DNA from: Streptomyces sp. 135 | GTDB lineage: Bacteria; Actinomycetota; Actinomycetes; Streptomycetales; Streptomycetaceae | DNA length: 64,000 bases | Assembly (NCBI RefSeq): GCF_020026305.1 | Contig: NZ_CP075691.1 | Span: 8,673,415 to 8,737,414 of the forward strand | Reading direction: 5' to 3' | Part shown: positions 8,366 to 17,369 of the stretch, piece by piece | How the letters are laid out: every line of letters starts with the position of its first letter | Numbering within the stretch: position 1 is the first letter of the stretch | Notes under the pieces: generated by a model | The model's database searches: none | Seen by the model: only the letters and a program-made list of their open reading frames with translations | Told to the model about the DNA's origin: nothing | Position numbers and translations under genes: made by a program

Positions 8366-9560
8366 TCACCGGAGCACGACCGTGACGCCGCACCGTTCGA
8401 GGAGCCGCACGATGTCCTCGAAGTAGGAGAGCCCGTCCTCCGGATCCTCCACAACGTCCGCCAGCGCGCGGCGCGCGATCTCGGAGTCGTGCCAGGTCAA
8501 GGTGAAGGGAGGGGCCACTCCGAATCCACCGCCCAGGCAGTCCTTGAACGCGGTCCACCCCCGGCCGAAGTAGCGGCCGGGCCCGAGCAGGGCCTCGGCG
8601 ATCGCGCAGTGCAGTCCGGCAACGTCCGTGACGAATCGGCCGTCGAGATGGTGCTCACCGCCGGACCGATCCGGCCGGGGCGCGGGCACCCTCCAGGCAC
8701 GAGTGGTGAGGTCCAACCACGCGGCCCTGCCCTGCGAGTCGTACGGCGCCCACAGGTTGGGTTCGGTGGGCGGGCCCTGATACCACTCCGCCCAGATCGG
8801 GCGGGCTGCCGGCGATGGCCGATCGACACCACCATCGGTGAGGGGTGATGTCGACGAGAGCACCGCCGAGCACGGACGGTCGCGCTCCGGTGATGGCCAG
8901 GCCCACGGACCGGGAGGCCATCACGGCAGCATGACGATCCAGAACCAGGAGGTATGCCCAGTCCCGCTCCGACCGACGGGGTCGCCGCAGCGCCGCGAGC
9001 AGCGGCTCCGCGGGCTCGCAGCCGATCAGCTCCATCGGAGCGGGGGCCGGGTCCACACGCGCCTTGAACAGGCCGTCCACGCCGGAGCACCGGCCTGCAC
9101 TCGCCGCAGCAGCCGTCGTTCCCGCGAAGAGCTCGAAGCGCGGCGTCGCAGGTAGTTCGAAGAAGCGCTCCTCGTTCCTTACGCCGGCGCCGAGCACGAT
9201 GTCGTACCGTTCCGGATCGGCCGAGTGGGGCTGGTGGGCCAGCACGACCGCATCGACGAGAGTCCACCACTGCACGGGCTCCTCGTCGTCCCAGACCTCG
9301 ACGCACACGTCGCCCAGACCTCGTAGTGAGACGTCGGGCTCAGCGAGTACCTCGCTCAGGAGACCGTCGGGGCGGCATCCGCGGAGGGTGAGCACCTCCC
9401 GTGGCGGCGGGACCGGGTCGACGAAAAAACCTTCGACACCCGCGCACCTCCCCCAGAGCTGTCCCACGCCGTCTTCGTCTTCCTGAACCAGGAGGAACTT
9501 CACCGGAAAACCCCGGTCCCACGTGGCGTGATCTGCGATGCGCACCCAACCTCCGAACAT
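8366..9560 (-). pseudogene. Barstar-family protein, frameshifted
   Basis: Two minus-strand frames together make one protein. The first, from ATG 9560, runs through MFGGWVRIADHATWD and LLVLDRHAAVMASRSVG to about 8860. The second, about 8850 to 8366, continues with ARPIWAEWYQGPPTEPNLWA and ends in a barstar fold: HHLDGRFVTDVAGLHCAIAEAL, then FGRGWTAFKDCLGGGFG, then VVEDPEDGLSYFEDIVRLL and CGVTVVLR. The break is a single-base-class shift between about 8825 and 8863. Barstar binds and inhibits barnase-type RNases; no barnase gene is adjacent. If the shift is real the barstar part is not translated from the normal start. Confidence 0.7.
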
Positions 9561-9869
9561 GTGAGCGGCCTTTGCGCCTAAGATACGGACCCGCCTGGCC
9601 CGGGGAGGACAGAGGGTAGTTGCTCGCCCTCGACCATGTCTCGTCGGCGGCGCTCAGATCGCGCAGGGGGTGTTGAGCGGTTCGTGGCCGTCCATCGCGA
9701 CCCAGCACCGGTCGCGGAACACCGTGTCCGGAAGCGAAGCGCATCACTACATCCGCCCGGGGCAAGTGACACGAGTGGCAGGCGTCGCTCGGCGGGCGGA
9801 CGCTGAGACCACAGGTGAATGAACAGCCCGTCAGCGTGCGGGCGCAATGATGAACCTTTGGAGGTGGAC
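9561..9869. other. Intergenic stretch with no gene seen
   Basis: About 300 bases lie between the divergent barstar-family and flavin reductase genes. Long antisense frames here are compositionally shadow-like. The stretch presumably contains the promoters of both genes, but I could not assign a -10/-35 pair. Confidence 0.4.
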
Positions 9870-10376
9870 ATGGACGACGAGGACATCGCGGCCTTCACCA
9901 CACTCGCGGACCCCTCCGTATACGTGGTCACCGCGGCGGCGGACGGACAGCGGGCCGGCTGCCTGGTCGGCTTCGCCAGCCAATGCTCACTGGACCCCGT
10001 CCGCTTCGCCGTGTGGCTCTCCAAGGCCAACCACACCTACCGCCTCGCCCTGGCAGCGCACACCCTGACGGTCCACCTGCTGCCGCGGGACCGACATGAC
10101 CTCGCCGCACGCTTCGGCTCCCGTTGCAGCGCGGAGACCGACAAGTTCGAGGGCCTCGCGTGGCACGAAGGACCGGAGGAGGCTCTCGTCCTGACCGATG
10201 CCCTCGCGTGGTTCACCGGGCGGATCCATGACCGGTACGACGGCGGCGACCACGTCGCCTTCGTCCTCGATCCGATCGCCGCCGCCCACGCCAAGGAGAC
10301 CGCGGACGACCAGGGCAACCAGGCCGCACTCACGCTGCACGACGCGAGCGACATCACCGCCGGTCACCCGGCCTGA
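9870..10376 (+). CDS. Flavin reductase-like FMN-binding protein
   Basis: The 168-residue protein belongs to the flavin reductase-like split-barrel family, which uses NAD(P)H to reduce free flavin or to assist two-component monooxygenases. Visible family features are VYVVTAAADGQRAGCLVGFA near the N-terminus, DPVRFAVWLSKANHTYRLAL, and TLTVHLLPRDRHDLAARFG. The start ATG 9870 is fixed by an excellent site GGAGGTGG 2 bases upstream of the ideal window. No partner oxygenase is adjacent, so the physiological substrate is open. A GC-rich inverted repeat just after the stop (about 10377-10396) may terminate it. Confidence 0.85.
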   Translation: MDDEDIAAFTTLADPSVYVVTAAADGQRAGCLVGFASQCSLDPVRFAVWLSKANHTYRLALAAHTLTVHLLPRDRHDLAARFGSRCSAETDKFEGLAWHEGPEEALVLTDALAWFTGRIHDRYDGGDHVAFVLDPIAAAHAKETADDQGNQAALTLHDASDITAGHPA

Positions 10377-10514
10377 CACCCCCCCGGGCGGGGTGGCCTA
10401 CGGCGGCCTCCACGCGTCCGACGGCAAGCTGTCCCCAAGACGATGTCAGGCCGGCCATCACGTCAAGGGCGATGGACGCGGCGCACACGGGCGATTCATC
10501 GACGGAGAGAGTCC

Positions 10515-10621
10515 TTCACGGCCATGATCACAGCCGTCACCGTGGCCCTGCTCTTCCACGGCGCGATGTACGCCCCGCAGGCGGCGTTCTTCTCCGAAAT
10601 GTTCGCCACCCGCATGCGCTG
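10515..10621 (+). pseudogene. Inverted fragment of an MHS-family transporter C-half
   Basis: The plus strand encodes ITAVTVALLFHGAMYAPQAA followed by FFSEMFATRMR, which matches the late transmembrane region of metabolite:H+ symporters (usually YGPQAAFFAELF...RVRYSG). It breaks off after ATRMR. It lies in the opposite orientation to the N-terminal transporter fragments next to it, so this locus is rearranged. Confidence 0.6.
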
Positions 10622-10689
10622 CAAACCGCCCTCCCAGGAGTCGAACGCCCGGCCGGCGCTCCCGTCTGCGGCCACGAGGCCCAGAGGCG

Positions 10690-11010
10690 AAGCCCTGGAC
10701 CAGGCGCAGCACGGTGAGCAACAGGGGAGCGGCCGAGCCGACGGTGGCGTGGGTGGGGAGCAGGCCGATCAGGAAGGTCGCGCCGCCCGTCATCAGCAGG
10801 CTGTGCACCCGGAGTTTCTTGCGGCCCAGCCGGTCACGTGCCGACCAGGGGGTCGGAGTCGGGGAAGAAGAGCTTGTTGAACACGAGTGCGGCGGCGGCG
10901 CCGTAGAGGAAGAAGTCGTACCACTCGATGGTGGTGCCGATGAGGCCGGCGGCCACGATCTTCTTGAGGCCTGTGGGGGCCGGGGGTTGCGCGGGGAACG
11001 GGGACGACAT
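10690..11010 (-). pseudogene. N-terminal remnant of an MHS-family MFS transporter
   Basis: ATG 11010 opens a frame with the classic MHS start (GLKKIVAAGLIGTTIEWYDF then FLYGAAAALVFNKLFFP). It reaches a stop at 10834. In the next frame the protein resumes at RDRLGRKKLRVHSLLMTGGA and continues GLLPTHATVGSAAPLLLTVL then RLVQGFA, after which homology is lost near 10690. Roughly 25 codons between the two parts are missing. Intact members import aromatic acids or other carboxylates. Together with the plus-strand fragment this is a broken, partly inverted gene. Confidence 0.72.
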
Positions 11011-11063
11011 GTGAAGCACCACTTTCGGGACGGTGGCCGAAGTTGGTCGGCGCACGGATCGGA

Positions 11064-11500
11064 TCAGGTTCGTGACCGTGTGCTGTGGCAGTCGAAGCTG
11101 TGTGCCGAGGCGGGATCGCCGTGCCCGCGGTATCTCGGCCAGGAGGGGTAGGCGCACAGCGGCCGCGTACGGGCGTTACCGGCGGGGCTGGTGTCGGTGA
11201 CGACGGGCCGTGCGGGCGCCTGGCCGCCTTGCGTCCAGGTCTCCAGCGCGCTCAGCGAGTCGTAGCTCGCCGCGAAGGACGCGTCCACGTTGACGTGGTT
11301 CGCGCCGGGGATGAGGTAGAGCCGGGCGAAGGAGCCGGTGGCACGTGGGCCCAGACGTTTCTGGACGCGCCGGAAGTACTCGACGGTGGAGCGGTGGCTG
11401 ACGAGTTCGTCCGCGGTGCCGTGCAGCAGGAGGAGTTTTCCGCCTGCCTCGGCGAAGCGGCGCAGGTCGGCTGACGCCGACCTCGGCGTCTCGACGTGAC
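11064..11500 (-). pseudogene. C-terminal remnant of a tannase/feruloyl esterase
   Basis: The frame encodes DLRRFAEAGGKLLLLHGTAD, then YLIPGANHVN with the catalytic histidine, and PSWPRYRGHGDPASAHSF. This is the typical end of tannase/feruloyl esterase enzymes, which split gallate or ferulate esters. The nucleophile half is missing, and the frame upstream of about 11500 is unrelated and runs into the divergent hydrolase gene. It precedes the transporter remnant, so the pair looks like a lost aromatic-ester uptake and hydrolysis operon. Confidence 0.75.
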
Positions 11501-11569
11501 GGGTCACCCGATGACGCACACATTCGTCCAACTCCCCGGCAGTCACCACCTCTTCGAGCAAGGAGAACC

Positions 11570-12442
11570 ATGGCTTCCCCACTCCCCGCCCGGAAACGTC
11601 ATCACGTGAGCCGCCCCATCGGCACGGTCCTCGCAGCCCTGACCCTGCTGGCAGTGGGCGGCGGCACGGGCACCACCGCGGCCGGGGCGACGACCTCGAC
11701 CTGCCCGTCGGTCGACGGCCAGTGGGCCGCGCCCGGCCCGTTCGCCGTCAGTTCCGCCTCCAACGGCCGAGGCACGACCGTCTTCCGACCGACCTGGGGA
11801 CCTCGGGCTGCACCACGCACCCGGTCATCCTGTGGAACAACGGAGCCCGCTCCGGTCTCGACCGGTACGCCCCCCCTGCTGAACCACCTCGCCTCGCACG
11901 GCTTCATCGTCGCCGCGGCGGAGGGCAACGCGGGCACCGGAGGGCCCATGCTGCAAGGACTGGACTACCTGACAACCGAGAACGGCCGGGCGGGCAGCGC
12001 CTACCAGGGCAAGGTCGACCTGGCCAACGTGGGCGCCACCGGCCATTCTTTCGGCGGCGGAGCGGCGGTCGACGCCGGTGCCGATCCCCGGGTGGACACC
12101 ATCGCGCCGATCTACCCCCTGGCGTTCAGCAGCGGCAGCCGCGTACGGGGGCCCGCCGTGTTCTACGCCGGTCAGAACGACACCATCGTGTCGCCCTCGA
12201 CGGTCCGCAGGACCTACGGTCAGGCCACCCAGGTGCCCGCCATCTACGCCGAACAACGCGGCGCCGATCACTACGGGATCCCCGGCCTGCACGGCCCGAT
12301 CACCGCGTGGTTCCGCTTCCACCTCATGCGCGACGAGCAGGCCCGCAGCCTGTACTTCGGCCCTGACTGCGGTTACTGCTCGTCTTCGTACTGGTCGGCC
12401 TTCGAACGCAATCCCCGGGCCAAGGCCGTCCCCGGTCTCTGA
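11570..12442 (+). CDS. Secreted alpha/beta hydrolase with compensating frameshifts
   Basis: The protein is 290 residues. ATG 11570 follows AAGGAGA, and a signal peptide (GTVLAALTLLAVGGGTGTT...) precedes the mature part. GATGHSFGGGAA is the nucleophile elbow, and a later Asp (YAGQNDTIV) and His (GADHYGIPG) complete a likely triad of the dienelactone hydrolase/PET-hydrolase-like kind. Between about 11790 and 11876 the open frame reads through sequence whose protein-like frame is another one (LGTSGCTTHPVILWNNGARS). Frame is lost near 11790 and restored at a run of seven C (11870-11876). About 27 residues near the oxyanion-hole region are therefore scrambled, and activity is doubtful unless one indel is a sequencing error. 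Confidence 0.75.
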   Translation: MASPLPARKRHHVSRPIGTVLAALTLLAVGGGTGTTAAGATTSTCPSVDGQWAAPGPFAVSSASNGRGTTVFRPTWGPRAAPRTRSSCGTTEPAPVSTGTPPLLNHLASHGFIVAAAEGNAGTGGPMLQGLDYLTTENGRAGSAYQGKVDLANVGATGHSFGGGAAVDAGADPRVDTIAPIYPLAFSSGSRVRGPAVFYAGQNDTIVSPSTVRRTYGQATQVPAIYAEQRGADHYGIPGLHGPITAWFRFHLMRDEQARSLYFGPDCGYCSSSYWSAFERNPRAKAVPGL

Positions 12443-12547
12443 CCGAACCTCCGGGCGCGTAGTTCACAACCCACCTAGCTGACGACACGACACACCACCC
12501 ACACTGCCAGCCACCCCCGCCGACACCCCGACACCCTCAAGGACGGA

Positions 12548-13315
12548 TCAGCAAGCGGTGGCGGGAACTCGCACGGCGGCCAGCACCGGCAGGTGATCCG
12601 TGGCCGCGCGCAGATCCTGTTCCCGAACCCCGGGCAGGCCCATCGGCACTCCGCACCCCAGTACCTGCACCCCCGGTGTGGCGAAGACGGCGTCGATGCG
12701 CTGCAGCGGATCGCCCAGCCGGGTGGTGTGCTCCCGCCCCCACGGTTTCGTCCCCCAGCCGTCTTGGAGTGCGTTGCTGAGCAGGCCGAAGGTGCGGCCG
12801 TCGGGGCGGTCGTTGAAGTCGCCCCCGACGACGGCGTACGGCTCCCCGAGGGCGGACAGCCTCTCCAGCAGCAACTCGCCCTGCGTATAGCGCTCCTGGT
12901 CGTCAATACTCAGGTGACAGCTCAGGACCCCGAGCCGGGCCCGGCCGAACCGCAGCACGGCGGTCGAGAAGCCACGTTGATGCAGCCCCGGGGTGCGGGG
13001 CAGCAGGATGTCCTCGGTGCGCTCCACGTGGGCACGGAGCGAGGAGAGGATCATCGGGCCGGAGGCGGTGGCGCCGCCCGAGACGTACACGAGCCCGCTG
13101 CTCCGCGCGAGACGGGTGGCGGCCTTGCGCCAGCGGAAGAACCGTGGCGCCTCCTGCACGCAGACGACATCGGGCCGACAGGCCCGGATCACCCGAGCGA
13201 GGGCGGCGACGTCGTCCCGCATGGAGCGGACGTTGTAACTGAGCACGCGCACGATCGCGCATCCGTCTCGCTCCGTCGTCGAATCGGGCAGGTCCTGCAC
13301 GCTGTTCGTCTCCAT
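12548..13315 (-). CDS. Endonuclease/exonuclease/phosphatase family protein
   Basis: This is a 255-residue metal-dependent hydrolase of the DNase I/EEP fold. The motifs appear in order: VRVLSYNVRSM, PDVVCVQEAP, LSCHLSIDDQERYTQGELL, VGGDFNDRPDG, DPLQRIDAVFA and the terminal ATDHLPVLA with its catalytic Asp-His. There is no signal peptide. ATG 13315 (METNS) and an ATG three codons earlier are both possible. It follows the lectin gene's region in the same direction, but 100 bases separate them. Substrate cannot be told from sequence; members act on DNA, inositol phosphates or sphingomyelin. Confidence 0.85.
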   Translation of the reverse strand: METNSVQDLPDSTTERDGCAIVRVLSYNVRSMRDDVAALARVIRACRPDVVCVQEAPRFFRWRKAATRLARSSGLVYVSGGATASGPMILSSLRAHVERTEDILLPRTPGLHQRGFSTAVLRFGRARLGVLSCHLSIDDQERYTQGELLLERLSALGEPYAVVGGDFNDRPDGRTFGLLSNALQDGWGTKPWGREHTTRLGDPLQRIDAVFATPGVQVLGCGVPMGLPGVREQDLRAATDHLPVLAAVRVPATAC

Positions 13316-13414
13316 ACGTCTCATTCTCGCCGCGACGGCGAGGTACGAGACGGCGATCGCGCAGGTCGTGCAGGCTGGGCTCGAAGCGGGCGCGGCGGCG
13401 GACGAGCGTATCGG

Positions 13415-13876
13415 CTAGGCGATGGCCGAGATCGACCACCGCTGCGAAGGCCCACCCGTGCACGTCGACAGCTGCACCCGGTCGTTCGTGTTCCTGGCCA
13501 GGCACGTGCCCGTCACCGAGTTCTTGATCAGCGCACCCAACGTGTCGTTCTTCTGCACCGACCAGTACGCCGCCGCGTCATCGGCCAGGCACGGCTTCAT
13601 CGCGATCAGCCCGCTCCGCGCCGTGAGGCACGACCCCGTCGCCTTCTGACGCAGCGCCGTGTACGCGATGCTGTCGTCCCAGTACCAGGTCTGGTAGTCG
13701 CCGTAGTTACAGCCGAAGACATACGGCCCGTAGTCCGCCCGGTAGTCCAGACATTTCCCGGAGTGCGGCATGCCCTCGAACGCCGACCTCGAAGCCGCCG
13801 CACTGGCCGACGTCGCGTTCAGCCCGATCGTCATCCCGGCAACTGCAAGGATCACGGCCAACCTCTGCCACACCAT
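13415..13876 (-). CDS. Small secreted ricin-type (beta-trefoil) lectin-like protein
   Basis: The 153-residue product starts MVWQRLAVILAVAGMTIG, a clear Sec signal with an Ala-rich cleavage site (TSASAAA). The mature chain has cysteine pairs and QxW-type repeats (GKCLDYRADYG, DYQTWYWDD, GSCLTARSG, AAYWSVQKND, GTCLARNTND, PSQRWSI) spaced as in ricin B lectin domains, which bind sugars. ATG 13876 follows a GGGGGG run about 5 bases upstream; the frame is open further up but that part resembles no protein. It is divergent from the short plus-strand ORF at 13925. Confidence 0.8.
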   Translation of the reverse strand: MVWQRLAVILAVAGMTIGLNATSASAAASRSAFEGMPHSGKCLDYRADYGPYVFGCNYGDYQTWYWDDSIAYTALRQKATGSCLTARSGLIAMKPCLADDAAAYWSVQKNDTLGALIKNSVTGTCLARNTNDRVQLSTCTGGPSQRWSISAIA

Positions 13877-13924
13877 GAGACCCCCCGCCCGGCAAGACCG
13901 GGACGAATAGAGTTGAGCGAGTGC

Positions 13925-14107
13925 ATGACAGTAGGAGTCTCCCGCAGTGCGAGGTTCGTGCGCCAGTACGGAGCAGCCGGCAATACCCGGTTCGTGTACG
14001 TACCTGACCCAGGCCGTCCCGCTCTTCTTGACTGGCTGCAGAACTGGTACGCGCGGCAGTGCGACGGTGACTGGGAACACGAGTGGAGCGTGGAGATCGC
14101 TCCCTGA
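13925..14107 (+). pseudogene. Possible truncated Imm53-like immunity protein
   Basis: A 60-codon frame from ATG 13925 ends LLDWLQNWYARQCDGDWEHE then WSVEIAP. The WLQxWYxxQCDGDWEH core is the N-terminal signature of Imm53-type immunity proteins, which normally continue for about 80 more residues. Here a stop follows almost at once, and the first 35 residues do not match the family. I read it as a fragment, though a short functional form cannot be excluded. Confidence 0.5.
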
Positions 14108-14192
14108 CTCTGCGGCTGTCGTCCACGGCCGGGCGGTGCCCGGCACGGCCCGGGCGAGCGACCGCCGAGCCCGCCGCGGCTTCGTCAGCGGC

Positions 14193-14804
14193 TCAGCGCG
14201 GCTGAGGCATGGCCATCCCTCGGAGCAGGACCTGCGTGGCCTCCCACAAAGTGTTCTCCAGGTCGAACGGCGACCTGGCCAGGGTCCAGCGGAGCACCAT
14301 GCCGTCGATCATGGACGCGAACGCCAGGGCGGCAGTGTGTGTGTCGGGTGCGTCCGGGCCGGCACCGTTCATCTGGGCCAGCAGAGTCGCGATGTGCTCG
14401 ACGAACTGTTCGTGATGGGAGTCGAAGCAGGCGCGGATGTCGGGGATGGTGCGGCCCAGGGCGAGCAGTTCCAGGGCCAGGGGAGCCCGGTCGGGATTCT
14501 TCGTCAGGTCGCCGGCGAACGCGCGCACCAGATGCTGCAAGCGGTCGGCGGCCGGTGTCTCGCCGGCCATCGCGGCCTGCATGGCGTCGGCTTCGTGGGT
14601 GAGCATCTGATGGACGAGGCCGGTCGCCAGCTCCTCCTTGCTCTTGAAGTACCAGTACAGCCCCCCTTTGCTCACTCCCGCGGCCTTCACCACATCGTCC
14701 ATGCGGGCGTTGTGGTACCCCTGCCGCGCGAAGACCGCGGCAGCCGCCTCGAAGATCTGGGTTTTCCGGGCCGCGACACGATCCTCGTCAACTGCCATGA
14801 ACAT
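14193..14804 (-). CDS. TetR-family repressor
   Basis: The protein is 203 residues. The N-terminal helix-turn-helix is clear: RKTQIFEAAAAVFARQGYHN, MDDVVKAAGVSKGGLYWYFK, then SKEELATGLV. The C-terminal two-thirds is the helical ligand-binding and dimer domain. ATG 14804 and ATG 14798 are both possible, and GAAGGA lies just upstream. It is divergent from the MMPL exporter, and two inverted repeats sit in the 147-base gap. By the usual logic of the family it represses itself and the exporter, and a substrate of the pump relieves repression. Confidence 0.93.
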   Translation of the reverse strand: MFMAVDEDRVAARKTQIFEAAAAVFARQGYHNARMDDVVKAAGVSKGGLYWYFKSKEELATGLVHQMLTHEADAMQAAMAGETPAADRLQHLVRAFAGDLTKNPDRAPLALELLALGRTIPDIRACFDSHHEQFVEHIATLLAQMNGAGPDAPDTHTAALAFASMIDGMVLRWTLARSPFDLENTLWEATQVLLRGMAMPQPR

Positions 14805-14880
14805 TCGTCCTTCGTGACCTGCTGAGTCTCCGACCGGAAGACATGGAAGCGGGGATCGTTTCCATTACCGCCAAAAGTAT

Positions 14881-14940
14881 CACTAGACCGGCTGGTCGGT
14901 CTAGTGCCATACTCGACTCGACCGACCAGTCAGTCGAGTA
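14881..14940. promoter_or_regulatory. Paired inverted-repeat operators, likely TetR sites
   Basis: Site 1 (14881-14906) has perfect 10-bp arms CACTAGACCG / CGGTCTAGTG around GCTGGT. Site 2 (14910-14940) has perfect 9-bp arms TACTCGACT / AGTCGAGTA. Both contain the GACCGxCxxGTC-like core typical of TetR-family operators (ACCGGCTGGTCGGT and ACCGACCAGTC). They end directly at the AGGAG ribosome site of the MMPL gene, so bound repressor would block transcription start or early elongation. Confidence 0.82.
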
Positions 14941-14951
14941 AGGAGCGGCGT

Positions 14952-17360
14952 ATGTCCCCCCGTAGGCAGCCAGGGAAGCGCGGCCACGGCCCGTCCCTCC
15001 TGTACCGGCTCGGAACCTGGTGTGCCACGCACGTGTGGAAGGTCCTGGCCGTCTGGCTGGTGGTGCTGGTGGCGGGAGGGTTGCTGGTTCCGAAGTTCAC
15101 CGACAGCCTCACGGGCTCCTCCCTGAAGGTGAGCGGCTCGGAGTCGGCCCGGGCGGAGGAGGTGATGAAGGAGGACTTCGACAGCGCCGTCACCGAGGAC
15201 GTCGTGGTGGTCTTCGACTCCTCCACCCGCTCGGTGAAGGACGCCGCGTTCCGGGACGTCGTCCAGCGCGGCATCGCGGAGCTGCGCGAGCAGCCCGGCG
15301 TCGCCGGCGTCGAGGACCCGTACGCACCCGGTGGTGAGGCGCAGATCGCCCCCGACGGCCGCACCGCCATCGTCCTTGCGGGACTGACCGGGGACGAGCG
15401 TGACCGGCAGGGCAACGCCCCGGACATCCAGCAGGCGTTGGACGGCATCCAGGGTGACGGCGTCGACGTCATGCTGACCGGCTCCAGCGCGCTGAACGCC
15501 GCCGTGGTCGAGCAGGAAGACAAGGACCTCGCCCGGGCCGAGTCCATCGGCGTGCCCATCGCCCTGGTCGTCCTTCTGATCGCGTTCGGCACCCTGGTGG
15601 CGGCCGGCCTGCCGATCCTGCTGGGCGTGGCCGCTCTGATGACGTCGTTCGGCGTGCTGGGCGCGCTCAGCTATCTGACGAGCTTCGACACCTTCGTCCA
15701 AGCCGTCGTCACCATGCTGGGCCTGGCACTGGGCATCGACTACTGCCTGTTCATCGTCACCCGCCAGCGCGAGGAGCTCCAGGCGCGGCCCGACCGCCCG
15801 ATCGCGCAGACGGTCGGCGCCACCATGGCCAGCGCCGGCAAGGCGGTGCTGTTCTCCGGCTTCACCGTACTGATCTCGGTCGCGGGTCTGCTCCTGGTGC
15901 GCGCCCCCGTGTTCCGGTCCATGGCCTTCGGCGTGATGGTGGCCGTCGCCGTGATGCTCACGGTGGCGATGACCCTGCTGCCGGCCGTGCTCGGCCTGTG
16001 CGGCACGAAGATCAACCGGCTGGCCGTGCCCGGCCTGCGACGCGCGGTCAGCCACCCCGACCCGGAGCACTCGATCTGGGCCCGCTGGACCAAGCTGGTG
16101 CTACGGCGACCGCTGCTGATCGGCGGTGCCGCCGTCCTGGCGCTGGGCGCGGCCGCCATTCCGGTCACCGGTCTGAAGCTGGGCTTCGACGTCGGGGCCA
16201 GTGCCGTCGCCGACGCGCCGGCGGGCACGGGGTATCACCTCGTCTCCGAGAAGTTCGCTCCGGGCGCCGCCACACCCATCCAGGTCGTCGTCACCAAGAA
16301 GGAGGGCTCCTTCGACGACGGAGACCTCGCCGCGATGGACCGGCTCGCCACCCGGATCGAGGGCCACAAGCAGGTCGACAGCGTCCTGTCGGTCACGGGT
16401 CTGCTCAAGGAACGGACCGGACGCAGTGACGTCAGCGCCCTGAAGGCGGCCCTGGCCGAGGACGGGGGCTCGCTGGACCGGATCGTCAACTCCCGTGCGG
16501 ACGCCGCCATCCTCACCGTCTTCTCGAAGGCGGCACCGGATGCGGACGAGGCCATCGACCTGGTGCACTGGATCCGTGACACCGCCGCTCCGGGCGCGGA
16601 GAACTCCGCCGGCGGACTGGCCGTCGCCACCGGCGGGTTGACGGCGCAGACCGTCGACGTCGCGGGCGAGATCGACCGCTCGACCCCCTGGGTGCTGAGC
16701 GCCATCCTCGGTCTGTCCTTCGTGCTGCTCCTGCTCGCCTTCCGGAGCCTGCTGCTGGCGCTGAGCGCGATCGTGATGAACCTGCTGTCCGTCGGCGCCG
16801 CCTTCGGTCTGCTCACCTGGGTCTTCCAGGAAGGCGCGGGGGAGTCGCTGCTCGACTTCACCAGCCGCGGCTTCATCCAGGCGTATCTGCCGCTGCTGAC
16901 CTTCGTGGTGCTCTTCGGACTGTCCATGGACTACGAGGTGTTCATCATCTCCCGCATGAAGGAGGAGTGGGACCGCACCCGGGACAACACCCGCGCCGTC
17001 ACCGTCGGCACCGTCCACACGGCAAAGGTCATCACCGCGGCCGCCGCCATCATGGTGGTCGTCTTCGCCGCCTTCATGATCACCAAGGTGGTCGAGGTGA
17101 AACAGATGGGCTTCGCCCTGGCCGCCGCGGTGCTGGTCGACGCCACCCTGATCCGCGTCGTCGTCGTCCCCGCCGCCATGCGCCTGGCGGGCGATGCCAA
17201 CTGGTGGTTGCCGGGCTGGCTGGACCGCGTCCTCCCGCGCGTCGACCTCACCGAAGGCCCCGGCCCGGCCCCGGCCGGCAAGGGCGGCGACCCGGCGGTA
17301 CCCGCTCCCGCGCAAGCAACGGGGGCATCCGGCACACCTGGGGCATCCTCCAGCAGCTGA
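14952..17360 (+). CDS. MMPL-family (RND-type) exporter
   Basis: This is an 802-residue membrane transporter with the twofold MMPL layout. A first transmembrane helix (VLAVWLVVLVAGGLLVPKF) is followed by an extracytoplasmic loop, five helices including ALGIDYCLFIVTRQREELQA, then a second loop and helix block with LFGLSMDYEVFIISRMKEEW. The GxDY/GxSMDY motifs are the proton-relay Asp-Tyr pairs of the family. ATG 14952 follows AGGAG by 6 bases. It is probably controlled by the divergent TetR gene and coupled to the MFS gene downstream. Relatives export lipids or antibiotics, so a role in exporting the neighbouring cluster's product is plausible but unproven. Confidence 0.92.
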   Translation: MSPRRQPGKRGHGPSLLYRLGTWCATHVWKVLAVWLVVLVAGGLLVPKFTDSLTGSSLKVSGSESARAEEVMKEDFDSAVTEDVVVVFDSSTRSVKDAAFRDVVQRGIAELREQPGVAGVEDPYAPGGEAQIAPDGRTAIVLAGLTGDERDRQGNAPDIQQALDGIQGDGVDVMLTGSSALNAAVVEQEDKDLARAESIGVPIALVVLLIAFGTLVAAGLPILLGVAALMTSFGVLGALSYLTSFDTFVQAVVTMLGLALGIDYCLFIVTRQREELQARPDRPIAQTVGATMASAGKAVLFSGFTVLISVAGLLLVRAPVFRSMAFGVMVAVAVMLTVAMTLLPAVLGLCGTKINRLAVPGLRRAVSHPDPEHSIWARWTKLVLRRPLLIGGAAVLALGAAAIPVTGLKLGFDVGASAVADAPAGTGYHLVSEKFAPGAATPIQVVVTKKEGSFDDGDLAAMDRLATRIEGHKQVDSVLSVTGLLKERTGRSDVSALKAALAEDGGSLDRIVNSRADAAILTVFSKAAPDADEAIDLVHWIRDTAAPGAENSAGGLAVATGGLTAQTVDVAGEIDRSTPWVLSAILGLSFVLLLLAFRSLLLALSAIVMNLLSVGAAFGLLTWVFQEGAGESLLDFTSRGFIQAYLPLLTFVVLFGLSMDYEVFIISRMKEEWDRTRDNTRAVTVGTVHTAKVITAAAAIMVVVFAAFMITKVVEVKQMGFALAAAVLVDATLIRVVVVPAAMRLAGDANWWLPGWLDRVLPRVDLTEGPGPAPAGKGGDPAVPAPAQATGASGTPGASSSS

Positions 17361-17369
17361 CCGCAAGCC

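Noticed and set aside
12593..14107. Very long plus-strand ORF (over 500 codons) opposite the EEP and lectin genes
   Set aside because: Its composition is that of an antisense shadow; only the last 60 codons resemble a protein family and were kept as a separate fragment.
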